From: Hanleya hanleyi
Taxonomy: Eukaryota; Mollusca; Polyplacophora; Lepidopleurida; Hanleyidae
Assembly (NCBI GenBank): GCA_036873755.1
Contig: JAVTVY010045443.1
Span: 124,001-188,000, forward strand
Length of the DNA stretch: 64,000 bases
Reading direction: 5' to 3'
Shown here: positions 53,663 to 63,459 of the stretch, in pieces
Layout: each line of letters starts with the position of its first letter
How positions within the stretch are numbered: position 1 is the stretch's first letter
Notes under the pieces: generated by a model
Database searches by the model: none
Seen by the model: the letters and a program-made list of their open reading frames with translations, nothing else
Told to the model about the DNA's origin: nothing
Made by a program: the position numbers and the translations under genes

Positions 53663-54835
53663 CCGCACAACATATGCCTACGATCTGCAAACGAATGGCG
53701 GACTGAACAACAAAATCCTGCCACGTCATCAACGTACCAGACACTGGAAATAACACCAAATTTTCCATCAGATTCACACCAAAAACGCGATCATTTATAT
53801 CGTACATGTATGAGGCATATTCTTGCAGCAAATTTGTTCGAATACAAAGACAACATACCTCCGTTTTTCTGGTGAAACTTTTGAAAAGTTACGAACACGT
53901 TATAAATGCGTCGAACCACGCATTCTGCAGCAGACAACTGTGTACGTCTCGTTGTTCATGGCAACGCAACAGCTGTTCGCTTAAGGGGTCGACTCCACTT
54001 ACCGGCCTACGGCTGCTGATCAGCAATAAATCGACATCTCCGTGACCTTCAACGAGATTTTGACATTAGGTTTTACCCGCTTTTATCACAAATCATTATA
54101 AAGAAATTGTCACACCCGGTGAACTCCTGAAACCCACATCCTACCTGAGAGTTTGGTAAGATATTCCATTCATTCGTTCCCGTGGAGTATAATTTCATCC
54201 ACCAGCTTTCACTGTTGTGGTGCGGGAGCGGGAGTTTTGCACTGATGAAAACGAATGCCGTCCTCTCTCACGAAACCAAACACAAAAATTGACAAATTAT
54301 ACGGACTGCCACGATAAGCGAATGTATGCAACAAAATAGCGTTCCGTACTGCAGATGTCCGATAAAATCCCTCCAGTCAAGGGAGGCGTGTTACAGAATG
54401 TTGATTCCACAAAACCTGTTCGGTGGCCTACATCAATCGTTCAATCGCTGCACATAAAGGCTGCGTTCAGCTCACCAGAACTGTATACACTTCGAAATCT
54501 GTGAAAGAATATCAATTTTCACGTTTCCTGTCTGATATCACACAAATTTACGCGTCCGCTCGAACACAACACAGCACACTCTCTCGATTACAGTCTACGG
54601 GTTTTCATGCAGGCGATGCATGATGCAGATCATATTATTCATCTCAGCGGACACCGAAAGGAACAAAGTTCCGTTATAAACTGCGACAGAGAATGTTCCC
54701 CAGCTCAGAAAACAACACAATGATCAGTGAAATCGTCCTCCGTATGCAGGACGCTAACAAAACGCTAACAAAATGGCTGCTCAAGGTCAATTTGCCCGCA
54801 TAATCGCGCCAGCCAAACCACAGTCCCATCTATAC
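53663..54835 (+). pseudogene. Decayed coding-like remnant, unidentified
   Basis: Several frames keep short protein-like stretches separated by stops and frame changes, for example FEKLRTRYKCVEPRILQQTT and FNEILTLGFTRFYHK. I could not assign them to a family. They may derive from another Polinton gene. Confidence 0.3.
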
Positions 54836-55675
54836 GCTTTGGTGCAAGGGAGACAACTCGGACTAGACCAATTCACAGGCGAACATGATGTCCGCTATAT
54901 TTGGCCTGTATGGGTATAGGGGTGATCGTTTTTTTTTATGGCTTTTACTATGAGCTATGAGGTTGATCATTTTGTCTAATCCTTCATTCAATATTAAGCC
55001 GTCGTCTTTTAAAGAATTTTCTCGTCCATAATCCAAAGACAGCATTAGCACCAGACAATTTTAAGCTGTGGTGCCCATTTGGTCAAACATGGTGTTGGAA
55101 CAAAACGCTGTAAATGGTTAGCCAGAGGAAAGATAACATGATCTTCTAGTGCAAAACTGCCAAGGTTACCCTTGGATCAGACTAAAGATTTGACGCCAGC
55201 ATTTCATCACCTTTGTACCAGATAACTTTAGAAATTTATATGTTGTAAATATGTACAGTAAATAAAAGCGCATGTGGTTCTTTAATAACGCACGTAATCT
55301 TACGTCAACCGGAAAGTGATCGTAAACCCTCAAGTAAAGTTTCCATCAAATGAAAGACTATTGCGAACAGTGTCGGAAAATATTTATTGTAATTTTTTAC
55401 GATTTTATTACACAGAGTAAACTGCAAATAAAGCCTGGTATTCTATGGTGGTCTGTTGAAATCATATCTAAGTCCATATCTAGGTCCACTGCCTTAATAC
55501 ATATATTTCAAACTTTGTATGCACTTTCCAATGCTTGATTTAAGCTTAAGGTGTGTATACTTTGAGTTTCAACACAGACTCACTGTTCCAATGTGCAAGT
55601 TTCACCAAAATCTGGGGGATGGTAACTCATAAGTGTCAAGTCAATTTGAATCTTGCATTTCATTTCCCCGATTTT
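54836..55675. other. Non-coding host-like sequence between the two halves of element B
   Basis: No gene is supported. The segment 54965-55055 (AAGCCGTCGTCTTTTAAAGA, CCATAATCCAAAGAC, CATTAGCACCA) is related to 31345-31425 in intron 2 of the peptidase gene, so it is a dispersed host repeat. Confidence 0.45.
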
Positions 55676-55724
55676 GGTTTAGCTCTCGGAGTATAGACCC
55701 TGATTTCATGGATATTTATAGCAT

Positions 55725-56660
55725 CTGTGACGTCATTGGTGACGTCATTAGTACAAGTTGTAGCGAAAGTGGGCATTTTTTAGCAGTGAAGGATGTTATT
55801 TGGTGTAGAGATGGGCTAATCACGGTTCGAATGGGTCGTGTGAGGTATCAATGTGAAGCTTGTGTGGGGTAGAGTCAGAATGGCGTGTTTTTTAAATGCA
55901 AGTCGCGTCAATCTGCGCATGCGCAGTTGGTTGTATTAAGTAAAGTGGCCATTTCGGGGCAGTACATGAAGGTATTTGGGGTAGAGATGGACTGCTATGG
56001 GTCCGAATAGGTCGTGGAAGGTGTCAAAGTGAAGCTTGTGTGGGTTAGAGTCAGAATGGTGTGTTTTTAAGAGCAAGTCGCGTTAATCTGCGCATGCGCA
56101 GTTGGTTGTAGTAAGTAAAGTGACCATTTTGGGGCAGTACATGAAGGTATTTGGGGTCGACATGGACCATCCGCGCTGCGAATGCGTCCTGGAAGGTGTC
56201 ATCTTGTAGCTCTCGGGGTGTAGACCCCGATTTGAGGTCTGTTCACGTCACCTGTGACGTGATCGGTGACGTCATCAGTACGAGTAGTAAGTAAAGTGGG
56301 TATTTTGGGGCAGTGAAAGGAAGGTATTTGGTGTTGAGATGGACCATCCTTGGTCCGAATGCGTCCTGGGAGGTGTCATTTTGTAGCTCTCAGGGTGTAG
56401 ACCCCGATTTGGGGGCTGTTCACAGCATCTGTCACGTCATTGGTTACGTCATCAGTACGAGTAGTAGCGAAAGTGAGCATTTTGGGGCAGTGAAGGAAGG
56501 TATTTGGGGTAGAGATGGACCATCCTTGGTCCGAATGCGTCGTGTGGGGTGTCATCTTGTAGTTTTCGACGTGCAGACCTCGATTTGAGGTATGTTCGCG
56601 TCATCTGTGACGTCATTGGTGACGTCATCAGTAGGAGTAGTAGCGAAAGTGAGCATTTTG
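55725..56660. promoter_or_regulatory. Paired CRE motifs in tandem units, left arm
   Basis: TGACGTCATTGGTGACGTCAT occurs as a spaced pair at about 55729-55749 and 56611-56631. Variants occur near 56257-56277 and 56434-56455. TGACGTCA is the CREB/ATF consensus. NRF1 palindromes CTGCGCATGCGCAG lie near 55912 and 56089. Confidence 0.5.
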
Positions 56661-57266
56661 GGGCAGTGAAAGGAGGTATTTGGTGTAGAGATGGACCATC
56701 CGTGGTCCAAATGGACCGTGTGAGGTGTCATCTTGTAGCAACGCCCACCAACACCATTCTTAATGCTTCAACGCCCTGGTGAAATAGATCAGAAGCTCTG
56801 ATATTCCATGGAATTGTCACTAATTCTTCGAAATGCAGTGATGCCCGTCAACGCTCGTGGTTACACCTTAACACTCTAACATAACGCCATGATATAGACC
56901 GGAGAGAGAACAACAACAGCAACAACAACAAGGATGACACATGAGAGAACAACAACAACAAGAAGTTTTTTTCATATAGTTTATTCTCCCCAATGTTACA
57001 TCATACCCACGCTGGGGGAGCCGCGTTGGGTATATTTACAATTCAAGAAGATTCTTATCCAATCAGAGGCCACCATTTGCATGTTTCATATTCGTTCCTG
57101 TCCGTTAGATGTATTCTTGTCCAATCAGAAGTCTCCATTTCAGAAAGTGCCATCTGAACCGTTTATTCTAATCATCGTCGGGCAGGCCAGGATACCGTTG
57201 AGGCAACATATCCTCAGATACATGTTTGTGCATTCTGAGTATCTATCAGTGCATGGGTGAATACAT

Positions 57267-58207
57267 TCACCCGATGGCAATATTCCGTAGTTTGGTCACG
57301 AAGAACGTAACATTGGTCACCCTCTCCACTGTCCACTTGGTGTTGGGGCGTTGTTGTTGGGCCCATTTCAAGGGATCCACGGTGTCCAGTTTCTCCAGCA
57401 TCGTCTTTAGCGACACTCGGTTAATGATGGTAAACGGTTGGTCAAATACCCGATGTTACTGCTCGGGTAAAAGTATCGGACTTGGTCTGTCTCCTTATGC
57501 CGCAGCACATAACCAAACGCCAGATTCAATTTGAAGGACGTAGCTTGGTCATTGAAGATGGCTTCCATGTAGCTGCGTAGACGGGCGAGGTCGGTCAGTC
57601 GGAAATTGTAGATATCTTGAATAGGGCGATGACGGTAGAAACAGTGCCGTATCATGGACCAGTGACGCCGATAAATGTCACTCACTGGCTGGGCGTCCTG
57701 TAAGAGATCGCTAGGAACATTTATGGGCTCGTCCAGAAAATGTTCGATGTTGTCAGGCGTATGACTCGAAACCGTAGCGGAGGGGTCCGGCTGGATATCC
57801 AGGCCCTCCTGGACCGTGGGTATAGGCAGGCTCTGCGTCATCGCATCACCAGTGGCGTTCGTCTCTCCGGGTTCATCTTCACTGGGTCTGACCTTCCGCG
57901 GCTCCTCTTTAGTGGAAAGTTGTCGCCCAAACCGTAGAGACGGGGCATGCCTCAAACGTTGGTGCCGTCTAAACCGACTGGGTCCGACTAACTGACCTAC
58001 TCGTTTGAAGAGTCGACCACAATCATTACATAGTACTGTCGCACCCGCGTGGAGTACCCTCTCATGGCGCAGTAAATTATCCTTCCGATTGAATGACCGT
58101 GCCCAGATTATACAAGGATACCGGGCATCGTTGTGGGTGGAGGCCTCGTGGCGTCGTAACTTATCTAGACGAGTAAACATCTTCTGGCAAGTTGTGCAAG
58201 TGAACAT
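57267..58207 (-). pseudogene. C2H2 finger/conserved-domain protein, gene 1 (frameshifted)
   Basis: The minus-strand ATG at 58207 gives MFTCTTCQKMFTRLDKLRRH (finger 1). Finger 2 has lost a Cys (PCIIWARSF), and finger 3 (CNDCGRLFKR) has a short insertion before its His residues. A low-complexity acidic linker follows. The conserved domain starts with IYRRHWSMIRHCFYRHRP and continues through YNFRLTDLARLRSY, ATSFKLNLAFGYVLRHKETD and RYFYPSSN. A one-base shift near 57460 then changes frame. The remaining domain (FDQPFTIINR, EKLDTVDPL, VTNVTFFVTKL) continues to TGA at 57269-57267. The likely role is DNA binding; no enzyme motif is seen. Confidence 0.72.
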
Positions 58208-58252
58208 CTTGGTGGTTGACAGATTGTCTGATGAAACGGCCAGGCCGCCTCC

Positions 58253-58260
58253 CTTTTATA
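58253..58260 (-). promoter_or_regulatory. TATA box of gene 1
   Basis: TATAAAAG on the minus strand, followed by the shared leader ending TCAACCACCAAG before the ATG at 58207. Confidence 0.6.
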
Positions 58261-58426
58261 GCACGCTAGCTGGTGATCTATTTTTAGCACACTCAGTTCA
58301 ACTATCCCCAAGTCGAGGGCCGAGCCGTGACATCTTCGGTAATCTCCGTGTCTCTTCGGTCACCTCCGTAACGTCAACGACCAACATGTAGACATATAGA
58401 GTATGTACGGCATGTTATGGTATTCA

Positions 58427-59341
58427 TCAGTGCATGAGTGACGCATTCAGCCGATGGGGGTGGTCAGTCAGCTTGGTAACGAAAAATGTAACATTGGTCA
58501 CACTCTCCACTGTCCACTTGGTGTTGGGGCGTTGTTGTTGGGTCCATTCCAAGGGATCCACGGTGTCCAGTTTCTCCAGCATCGTCTCTAGCGACGCCCG
58601 GTTAATGATGGTAAACGGTTGGTCAAATACCCGGATGTTACTGCTCGGGTAAAAATATCGGGCTTGGTTTGTGTCCTTATGCTGCAGCACATAGCCAAAC
58701 GCCAGATTTAATTTGAAGGACGTAGCTTGGTCATTGAAGATGGCTTCCACGTAGTTGCGTAGTCGGGTGAGGTCAGTCAGTCGGAAATTGTAGACATCTT
58801 GAATAGGGCGATGACGGTAGAAACAGTGCCGGATCATGGGCCAATGGCGCCGATAAATGTCACTCACTGGATGGTCTTCGTGTGACAGATCGCTGGGAAC
58901 ATTTATGGGTTCGCCCACGAAGTGTACTTTACCCTCCACGTCGTACAAAATCTGGCCCAAGGTCTTGTCGTCGGAATTTGACTGTTGAATTAAGGCGACA
59001 TCATCATCGTCCCTCGTGCGATGGGTGGGAGTTCCCCCTGTTTCGATATTGATGCCTACGGGCTCTTCTACCTGCAAACGTGGCTGCCGAACAGGGTGTC
59101 GTGTGCGTTGGTGTCGCAGCAACTGACTGGTCAGTTTGAAAAGCCGACCACATTCTTCGCATGGACGCTTGGGTACTTCATGGCGTGCACGTGTGTGGCG
59201 CTGTAAATGATCCGGGCGCTGAAACGACAGTGTACATATCGTACAGTTATACCGGGCGGTTCCTTCGTGCTTGGTAGCCTCATGGCGGCGCAAGTCGTGC
59301 AGACGAGTGAATGATTTCGAGCACGTAGTACAAGTGAACAT
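58427..59341 (-). CDS. C2H2 finger/conserved-domain protein, gene 2 (intact)
   Basis: Three hundred four codons on the minus strand. There are three good C2H2 fingers: FTCTTCSKSFTRLHDLRRH, YNCTICTLSFQRPDHLQRH and RPCEECGRLFKLTSQLLRH (residues about 1-80). A linker with acidic stretch (RDDDDVA) follows, then from about residue 165 the full conserved domain: IYRRHWPMIRHCF, YNFRLTDLTRLRNY, FKLNLAFGYVL, FYPSSNIRVFDQPFTI, LDTVDPLEW, QRPNTKWTVE and VTNVTFFVTKLTDHPH. This is the best full-length member. I think this domain resembles sequence next to Polinton polymerase genes, but cannot verify this. It probably acts as a DNA-binding regulator or replication accessory. Confidence 0.8.
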   Translation of the reverse strand: MFTCTTCSKSFTRLHDLRRHEATKHEGTARYNCTICTLSFQRPDHLQRHTRARHEVPKRPCEECGRLFKLTSQLLRHQRTRHPVRQPRLQVEEPVGINIETGGTPTHRTRDDDDVALIQQSNSDDKTLGQILYDVEGKVHFVGEPINVPSDLSHEDHPVSDIYRRHWPMIRHCFYRHRPIQDVYNFRLTDLTRLRNYVEAIFNDQATSFKLNLAFGYVLQHKDTNQARYFYPSSNIRVFDQPFTIINRASLETMLEKLDTVDPLEWTQQQRPNTKWTVESVTNVTFFVTKLTDHPHRLNASLMH

Positions 59342-59386
59342 CTTGGTGGTTGACAGAGTGTCTGATGAAACGGTCAGGCCGCTTCC

Positions 59387-59394
59387 CTTTTATA
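59387..59394 (-). promoter_or_regulatory. TATA box of gene 2
   Basis: TATAAAAG on the minus strand, 46 bp before the ATG. It is preceded by GCTAGCGTGC, as at the plus-strand partner. Confidence 0.6.
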
Positions 59395-59423
59395 GCACGC
59401 TAGCTGAGGTCGGAAGTGACATT

Positions 59424-59612
59424 TGCATATGACCTCTGTGAGGTCACTTCCGCTTCCGTTCACGTGACCGGAAGTGACCTTTGGCCCCGGCGCGCGGTGT
59501 AAAGGTTTCCACCGCGGTGCGGTGGAAACCTTTGCGCGCCGGGGTCAAAGGTCATATGCAAATGTGGAAACCTTTACACTGCGCGCGCCGGGGTCAAAGG
59601 TCAGTTCCGGTC
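59424..59612. promoter_or_regulatory. Central bidirectional region with long hairpin
   Basis: AAAGGTTTCCACCGC (59501-59515) pairs perfectly with 59519-59533 across a GGT loop. The stem continues with CCCCGGCGCGC (59485-59495) against 59534-59544 after a 5-nt bulge. Beyond this GACCTTTG pairs with CAAAGGTC. Octamer motifs (ATTTGCAT 59424, ATGCAAAT 59558) and GGAAGTGAC/GTCACTTCC sites flank it. It separates two divergent promoters. Confidence 0.75.
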
Positions 59613-59747
59613 ACCTTTAGCGACGTACACCAAACAGAAGCGAGTATTTAAAATCCGTCACAGAGCTCTCGTCCAATCAGAAGCGATTCAGTCTCGATCC
59701 TCGACTTGGGGTAGAGTGTGCTAAAACTAGATTACCAGCTAGCGTGC

Positions 59748-59755
59748 TATAAAAG
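59748..59755 (+). promoter_or_regulatory. TATA box of gene 3
   Basis: TATAAAAG, 53 bp before the ATG at 59801. The leader GTTTCATCAGACACTCTGTC is shared by all four genes, apart from a few substitutions. Confidence 0.6.
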
Positions 59756-59800
59756 GGGAGCGGCCTGGCCGTTTCATCAGACACTCTGTCAACCACCAAG

Positions 59801-60744
59801 ATGTTCACTTGCACAACTTGCCAGAAGCAGTTTACTCGCCCAGAAGATTTGCGACGCCACGATTCCTCCATCCACAACGGTACACTATATACTTGTATAA
59901 CCTGCGCACAGTCATTTAATCGGGCGGATCATTTACTGCGACACGAACGCTCACTCCACGAGGGCGCGAAGGAACAATGTAATGAATGTGGTCAACTCTT
60001 CAAACGACCCAGTCAGTTAAGACGGCATCAGCGGTTGATTCATGGTCCGTCTCTACGGTTTGGGCGACAACTTACTACTGAAGAGGAGCCGCAGAAGGTG
60101 AGACCCAGTGAAGATAAGCCCGGGGACACGAACGCCACTGGTGATGCGATCACGGAGAGCCCGCCTATACCCACAGTTCAGAAGAGCCTAGATATCCAGC
60201 CAGTCTCTAGCATTGCTGTTGCCAGTCATACGCCTGACGACATCGGACATTTTCTGGAAGATGCAGTGGATATTCCCAGCGATCTGTTACAGGACGCCCA
60301 TCCAGTGAATGACATCGATCGGCGCCAATGGCCCATGATACGGCACATTTTCCACCGTGATCGCCCCATTCCAGATATCTACAATTTCCCACCTACCGAC
60401 CGCACCCGTCTACGCAGCTACGTGGAAGCCATCTTCAAAGATCAAACTACGGCCTTCAAATTGAATGTCGCTTTCGGGTACATCTTACGTCACAAAAGAC
60501 GGACCAGTTACGGTATTATTATGCCAGTAATAACAGCCATGTGTTTGACCAACCGCTCACCATCATTAACCGGGGGTCACTAGAGACGATGCTGGAGATA
60601 CTGGACACCGTGGAACCCTTGAGATGGGCACATCGTCAACGCCCCAACATACAATGGGTCGTAGAGAAGGTCACCAATGCCACGTTCTTCCTTACCAGGC
60701 TGACCGACCACCGCCATCGGTTGAATGCGTCACCCGCGCCCTGA
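59801..60744 (+). pseudogene. C2H2 finger/conserved-domain protein, gene 3 (frameshifted)
   Basis: ATG 59801 begins MFTCTTCQKQFTRPEDLRRH. Three complete fingers follow (second YTCITCAQSFNRADHLLRH, third EQCNECGQLFKRPSQLRRH). The linker is nearly the same as in gene 1 (EEPQKVRPSEDKPGDTNAT). The conserved domain includes IDRRQWPMIRHIFHRDRP, TTAFKLNVAFGYILRHK. At about 60495 a single missing base shifts the frame, which ends at 60583. The rest of the domain (VFDQPLTIINRG, LDTVEPLRW, VTNATFFLTRLTDH) continues in another frame to TGA at 60742-60744. Polyadenylation-type AATAAA sequences follow at about 60845-60950. Confidence 0.74.
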
Positions 60745-61117
60745 TGAATACCATAAGATGCCGCACATAGTCTCTATGTCTACATGCTGATCGTTGACTT
60801 GAGCTCAGTAAACACTTGTACATAATGTGACGGTGCGTTAAATAATAAAACATGGGGTTTGATATTTCAATTTGTTTTGCTGTGAACATACTAAACATAC
60901 CCAAGGCGGCTCCCCCAGCCTGGGTATGATGTAACATTGGGGATAATAAACTGTATGAACCTTGCTGAACTTGTTGTTGTTCACATCACCCCATTGACTT
61001 GATAGGCAGATGCCAATAAGCCCGGGGACCGATATTAGCCCTTTTGGCTAGAGGTGATAGGGGTTTTCCCCTAGTTTAGAACTGATTGTGCTAAAAATAG
61101 ATCAACAGATAGCTTGT

Positions 61118-61125
61118 TATAAAAA
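61118..61125 (+). promoter_or_regulatory. TATA box of gene 4
   Basis: TATAAAAA, 53 bp before the ATG at 61171, followed by the shared leader. Confidence 0.55.
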
Positions 61126-61170
61126 GGAAACGGCCTGGCCGTTTCATCAGACACTCTGTCAACCACCAAG

Positions 61171-61875
61171 ATGTTCACTTGTACTACGTGCTCGAAATCA
61201 TTCACTCGCAGGCACGACTTGCGCCGCCATGAGGCTACCAAGCACGATGGAACCGCCCGGTATAGCTGTACGATATGTAGGCCTACACTGTCGTTTCATC
61301 GCCCAGATCATTTACAGCGCCATGAACGTTCAATTCATGGGCCATCCAAGCCGGTCCCTAGCATCACTGTTTCCAGTAATACACCTGACAACAACGAACT
61401 TTTTCTGGAAGATGCGGTGGATGTTCCCAGCGATCTCTTACCCGAAGATCATCCAGTGAGTGAGATGTATCGACGCCATTGGTCCATGATCCGACACTGC
61501 TTCCACCGTCATCGCCCTATATTGGGCTTGTACAATTTCCGACTGACCGACCTCGCCCGTCTACGCAGCTACGTGGAAGCCATCTTCAATGACCAACCTA
61601 CATCCTTCACATTAAATGTAGCATTTGGGTACATCTTATGCCATAAGATGACGCGTGAATTGTGCTATTTCTATTCCAGTGCCATCAACCCAGTGTACGC
61701 CCATCCTTTCACAATCACCAATCGGGCGTCGCTAGAGACGATGCTGACTCAACTGGACACTGTGGATCCCTTAGAATGGGGCTATGAACAGCGTACCAAC
61801 ACCAAGTGGATAGTGGAGAGGGTCACCAATGTTACGTTCTTCGTGGTTAAACTGACCCACCACCCCATCGGATGA
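61171..61875 (+). CDS. C2H2 finger/conserved-domain protein, gene 4 (two fingers)
   Basis: Two hundred thirty-four codons, open from ATG 61171 to TGA 61875. Finger 1 is FTCTTCSKSFTRRHDLRRH and finger 2 (YSCTICRPTLSFHRPDHLQRH) has a two-residue insertion. Finger 3 and most of the linker are absent, making it shorter than gene 2. The conserved domain is complete: MYRRHWSMIRHCFHRHRP, YNFRLTDLARLRSYVEAIF, TSFTLNVAFGYI, SLETMLTQLDTVDPLEW and VTNVTFFVVKLTHHPIG. A few conserved positions deviate (CHKMTRELCYFY in place of RHKETDQxRYxY). It is most similar to gene 2 in the finger region, so genes 2 and 4 and genes 1 and 3 look like two subtypes. Confidence 0.78.
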   Translation: MFTCTTCSKSFTRRHDLRRHEATKHDGTARYSCTICRPTLSFHRPDHLQRHERSIHGPSKPVPSITVSSNTPDNNELFLEDAVDVPSDLLPEDHPVSEMYRRHWSMIRHCFHRHRPILGLYNFRLTDLARLRSYVEAIFNDQPTSFTLNVAFGYILCHKMTRELCYFYSSAINPVYAHPFTITNRASLETMLTQLDTVDPLEWGYEQRTNTKWIVERVTNVTFFVVKLTHHPIG

Positions 61876-62419
61876 AAGTATTCACCCATGCACTGATAGA
61901 TACTCAGAATGCGCAAACAACTATCTGAGGATATGTTTCCTCAACGGTATCCTGGCCTGTCCGATGACGATTAGAACAAACGGTTCAGAGCGAACATGGC
62001 CGAAGCTGGAACTTTCTGAAATGGCGACTTCTGATTGGAAAAGAGTAGCCGAGAATACATCTAACGGACAGGAACGAATATGACAGATGCAAATGGTGGC
62101 CTCTGATTGGACAAGAATATTCTTGAATTGTAAATATACCCAACGCGGCTCCCCCAACGTGGGTATGATGTAACATTGGGGAGAATAAACTATATGAAAA
62201 AAAACTTCTTGTTGTTGTTGTTCTCTTATGTGTGATCATTGTTGTTGCTGCTGTTGTTGTTCTCTGTCCGGTCTATATCATGGTGTTAAGGTGTAACGAC
62301 GGGCGTCGACTGGCGTCACTGCATTTCGAAGAATTAGTGACAATTCCATGGAATATCAGAGCTTCTGAGCTATTTCACCTGGGCGTTGATGCATTAAGAA
62401 TGGCGTTGGTGGGCGTTGC

Positions 62420-63440
62420 TACAAGATGACATCTCATACGACGCATTCGCACCGCGGATGGTCCATCTCTACACCAAATACCATCCTTCACTGCCCCAAA
62501 ATGCTCACTTTCGCTACTACTCGTACTGACACGCCTCTCCATCGAGTGCACTCCATCACCAATGACGTCACAGATGCTGTGGATATCCCTCAACGCGGAA
62601 TGTACACCCCGAGAGCTACAACATGACACCTCTCAGGACGTATTCAGACCAAGAATGGTTCCTCTCTACTCCGAATACCTTCCTTCACTGCCTCAAAATG
62701 TCCACTTTCGCTACTACTCCTACTGATGACGTCAACAATGACGTCACAGATGCTTCGGACATGCCTCAACTCGGAATGTACACCTCGAGAGCTACAAAAT
62801 GACACCTCACACGACGCATTCGGACTAAGGATAGTCCCTATCTACACCAAACTCACCCCACGCACCCACAAAATGTCCACTTTCGCTACTACTCGTACCG
62901 ATGACGTCATCAATGACGTCACAGATGACGCGGACATCCCTCAAATCGGAATGTACACGCCGAGAACTACAAGATGACACCTTCCAGGACGCATTCGAAC
63001 CGTGAATAGCCCATCTCGACCCCAAATACCTTCATGTACTGCCCGAAAATGGCCACTTTCGCTACTACTGGTACCGATGACGTCACTGATGACGTCATAG
63101 ATGACGGAAACATCCCTCAAATCAGTATGTACACCCCGAGAACTACAAGATGACACCTTCCAGGACACATTCGAACCGTGAATAGCCCATCTCGACCCCA
63201 AATACCTTCCTTCACTGCCCCAAAATGGCCACTTTACTTAATACAACCAACTGCGCATGCGCAGATTAACGCGACATGCATTCAAAAACACACCATTCTG
63301 ACTCTACCCCACACAAGCTTCACTTTGACACCTCACACGACCCATTCGAACCGTGATTAGCTCATCTCTAACCCAAACACATCCCTACATAGCACCCAAA
63401 ATGTCCCCTTTCGCTACTACGGCCAGACTGCGCATGCGCA
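62420..63440. promoter_or_regulatory. CRE/NRF1 tandem units, right arm
   Basis: Inverted copies of the left-arm units. TGACGTCA-type sites occur near 62563, 62727, 62739, 62900, 62915, 63076 and 63088. CTGCGCATGCGCAG palindromes occur at about 63251 and 63428. Confidence 0.5.
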
Positions 63441-63459
63441 GACTATTGAACACGGACGA

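Larger units (their letters stand above)
55676..59515. repeat. Left arm of the large palindrome
   Basis: Pairs with 59519-63400. In order from outside: CRE/NRF1 tandem units (55676-56740), AT-rich block with (CAA)n (56740-56970), block with CCACCATTTGCATG (57000-57250), gene 1 (minus), gene 2 (minus), then the central hairpin. Confidence 0.85.
59519..63400. repeat. Right arm of the large palindrome
   Basis: Inverted copy of 55676-59515. Gene 3 and gene 4 (plus), the CCACCATTTGCATG-like block (inverted, 62085-62160), the GTT-rich block (62200-62270) and CRE/NRF1 units (62420-63400) appear in mirror order. Confidence 0.85.

Noticed and set aside
57267..61875. Host C2H2 zinc-finger transcription factors
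   Set aside because: Fingers are few and followed by a domain shared with a fingerless Polinton-flanking gene, and the genes sit between TIR-type repeats, so an element origin is more likely.
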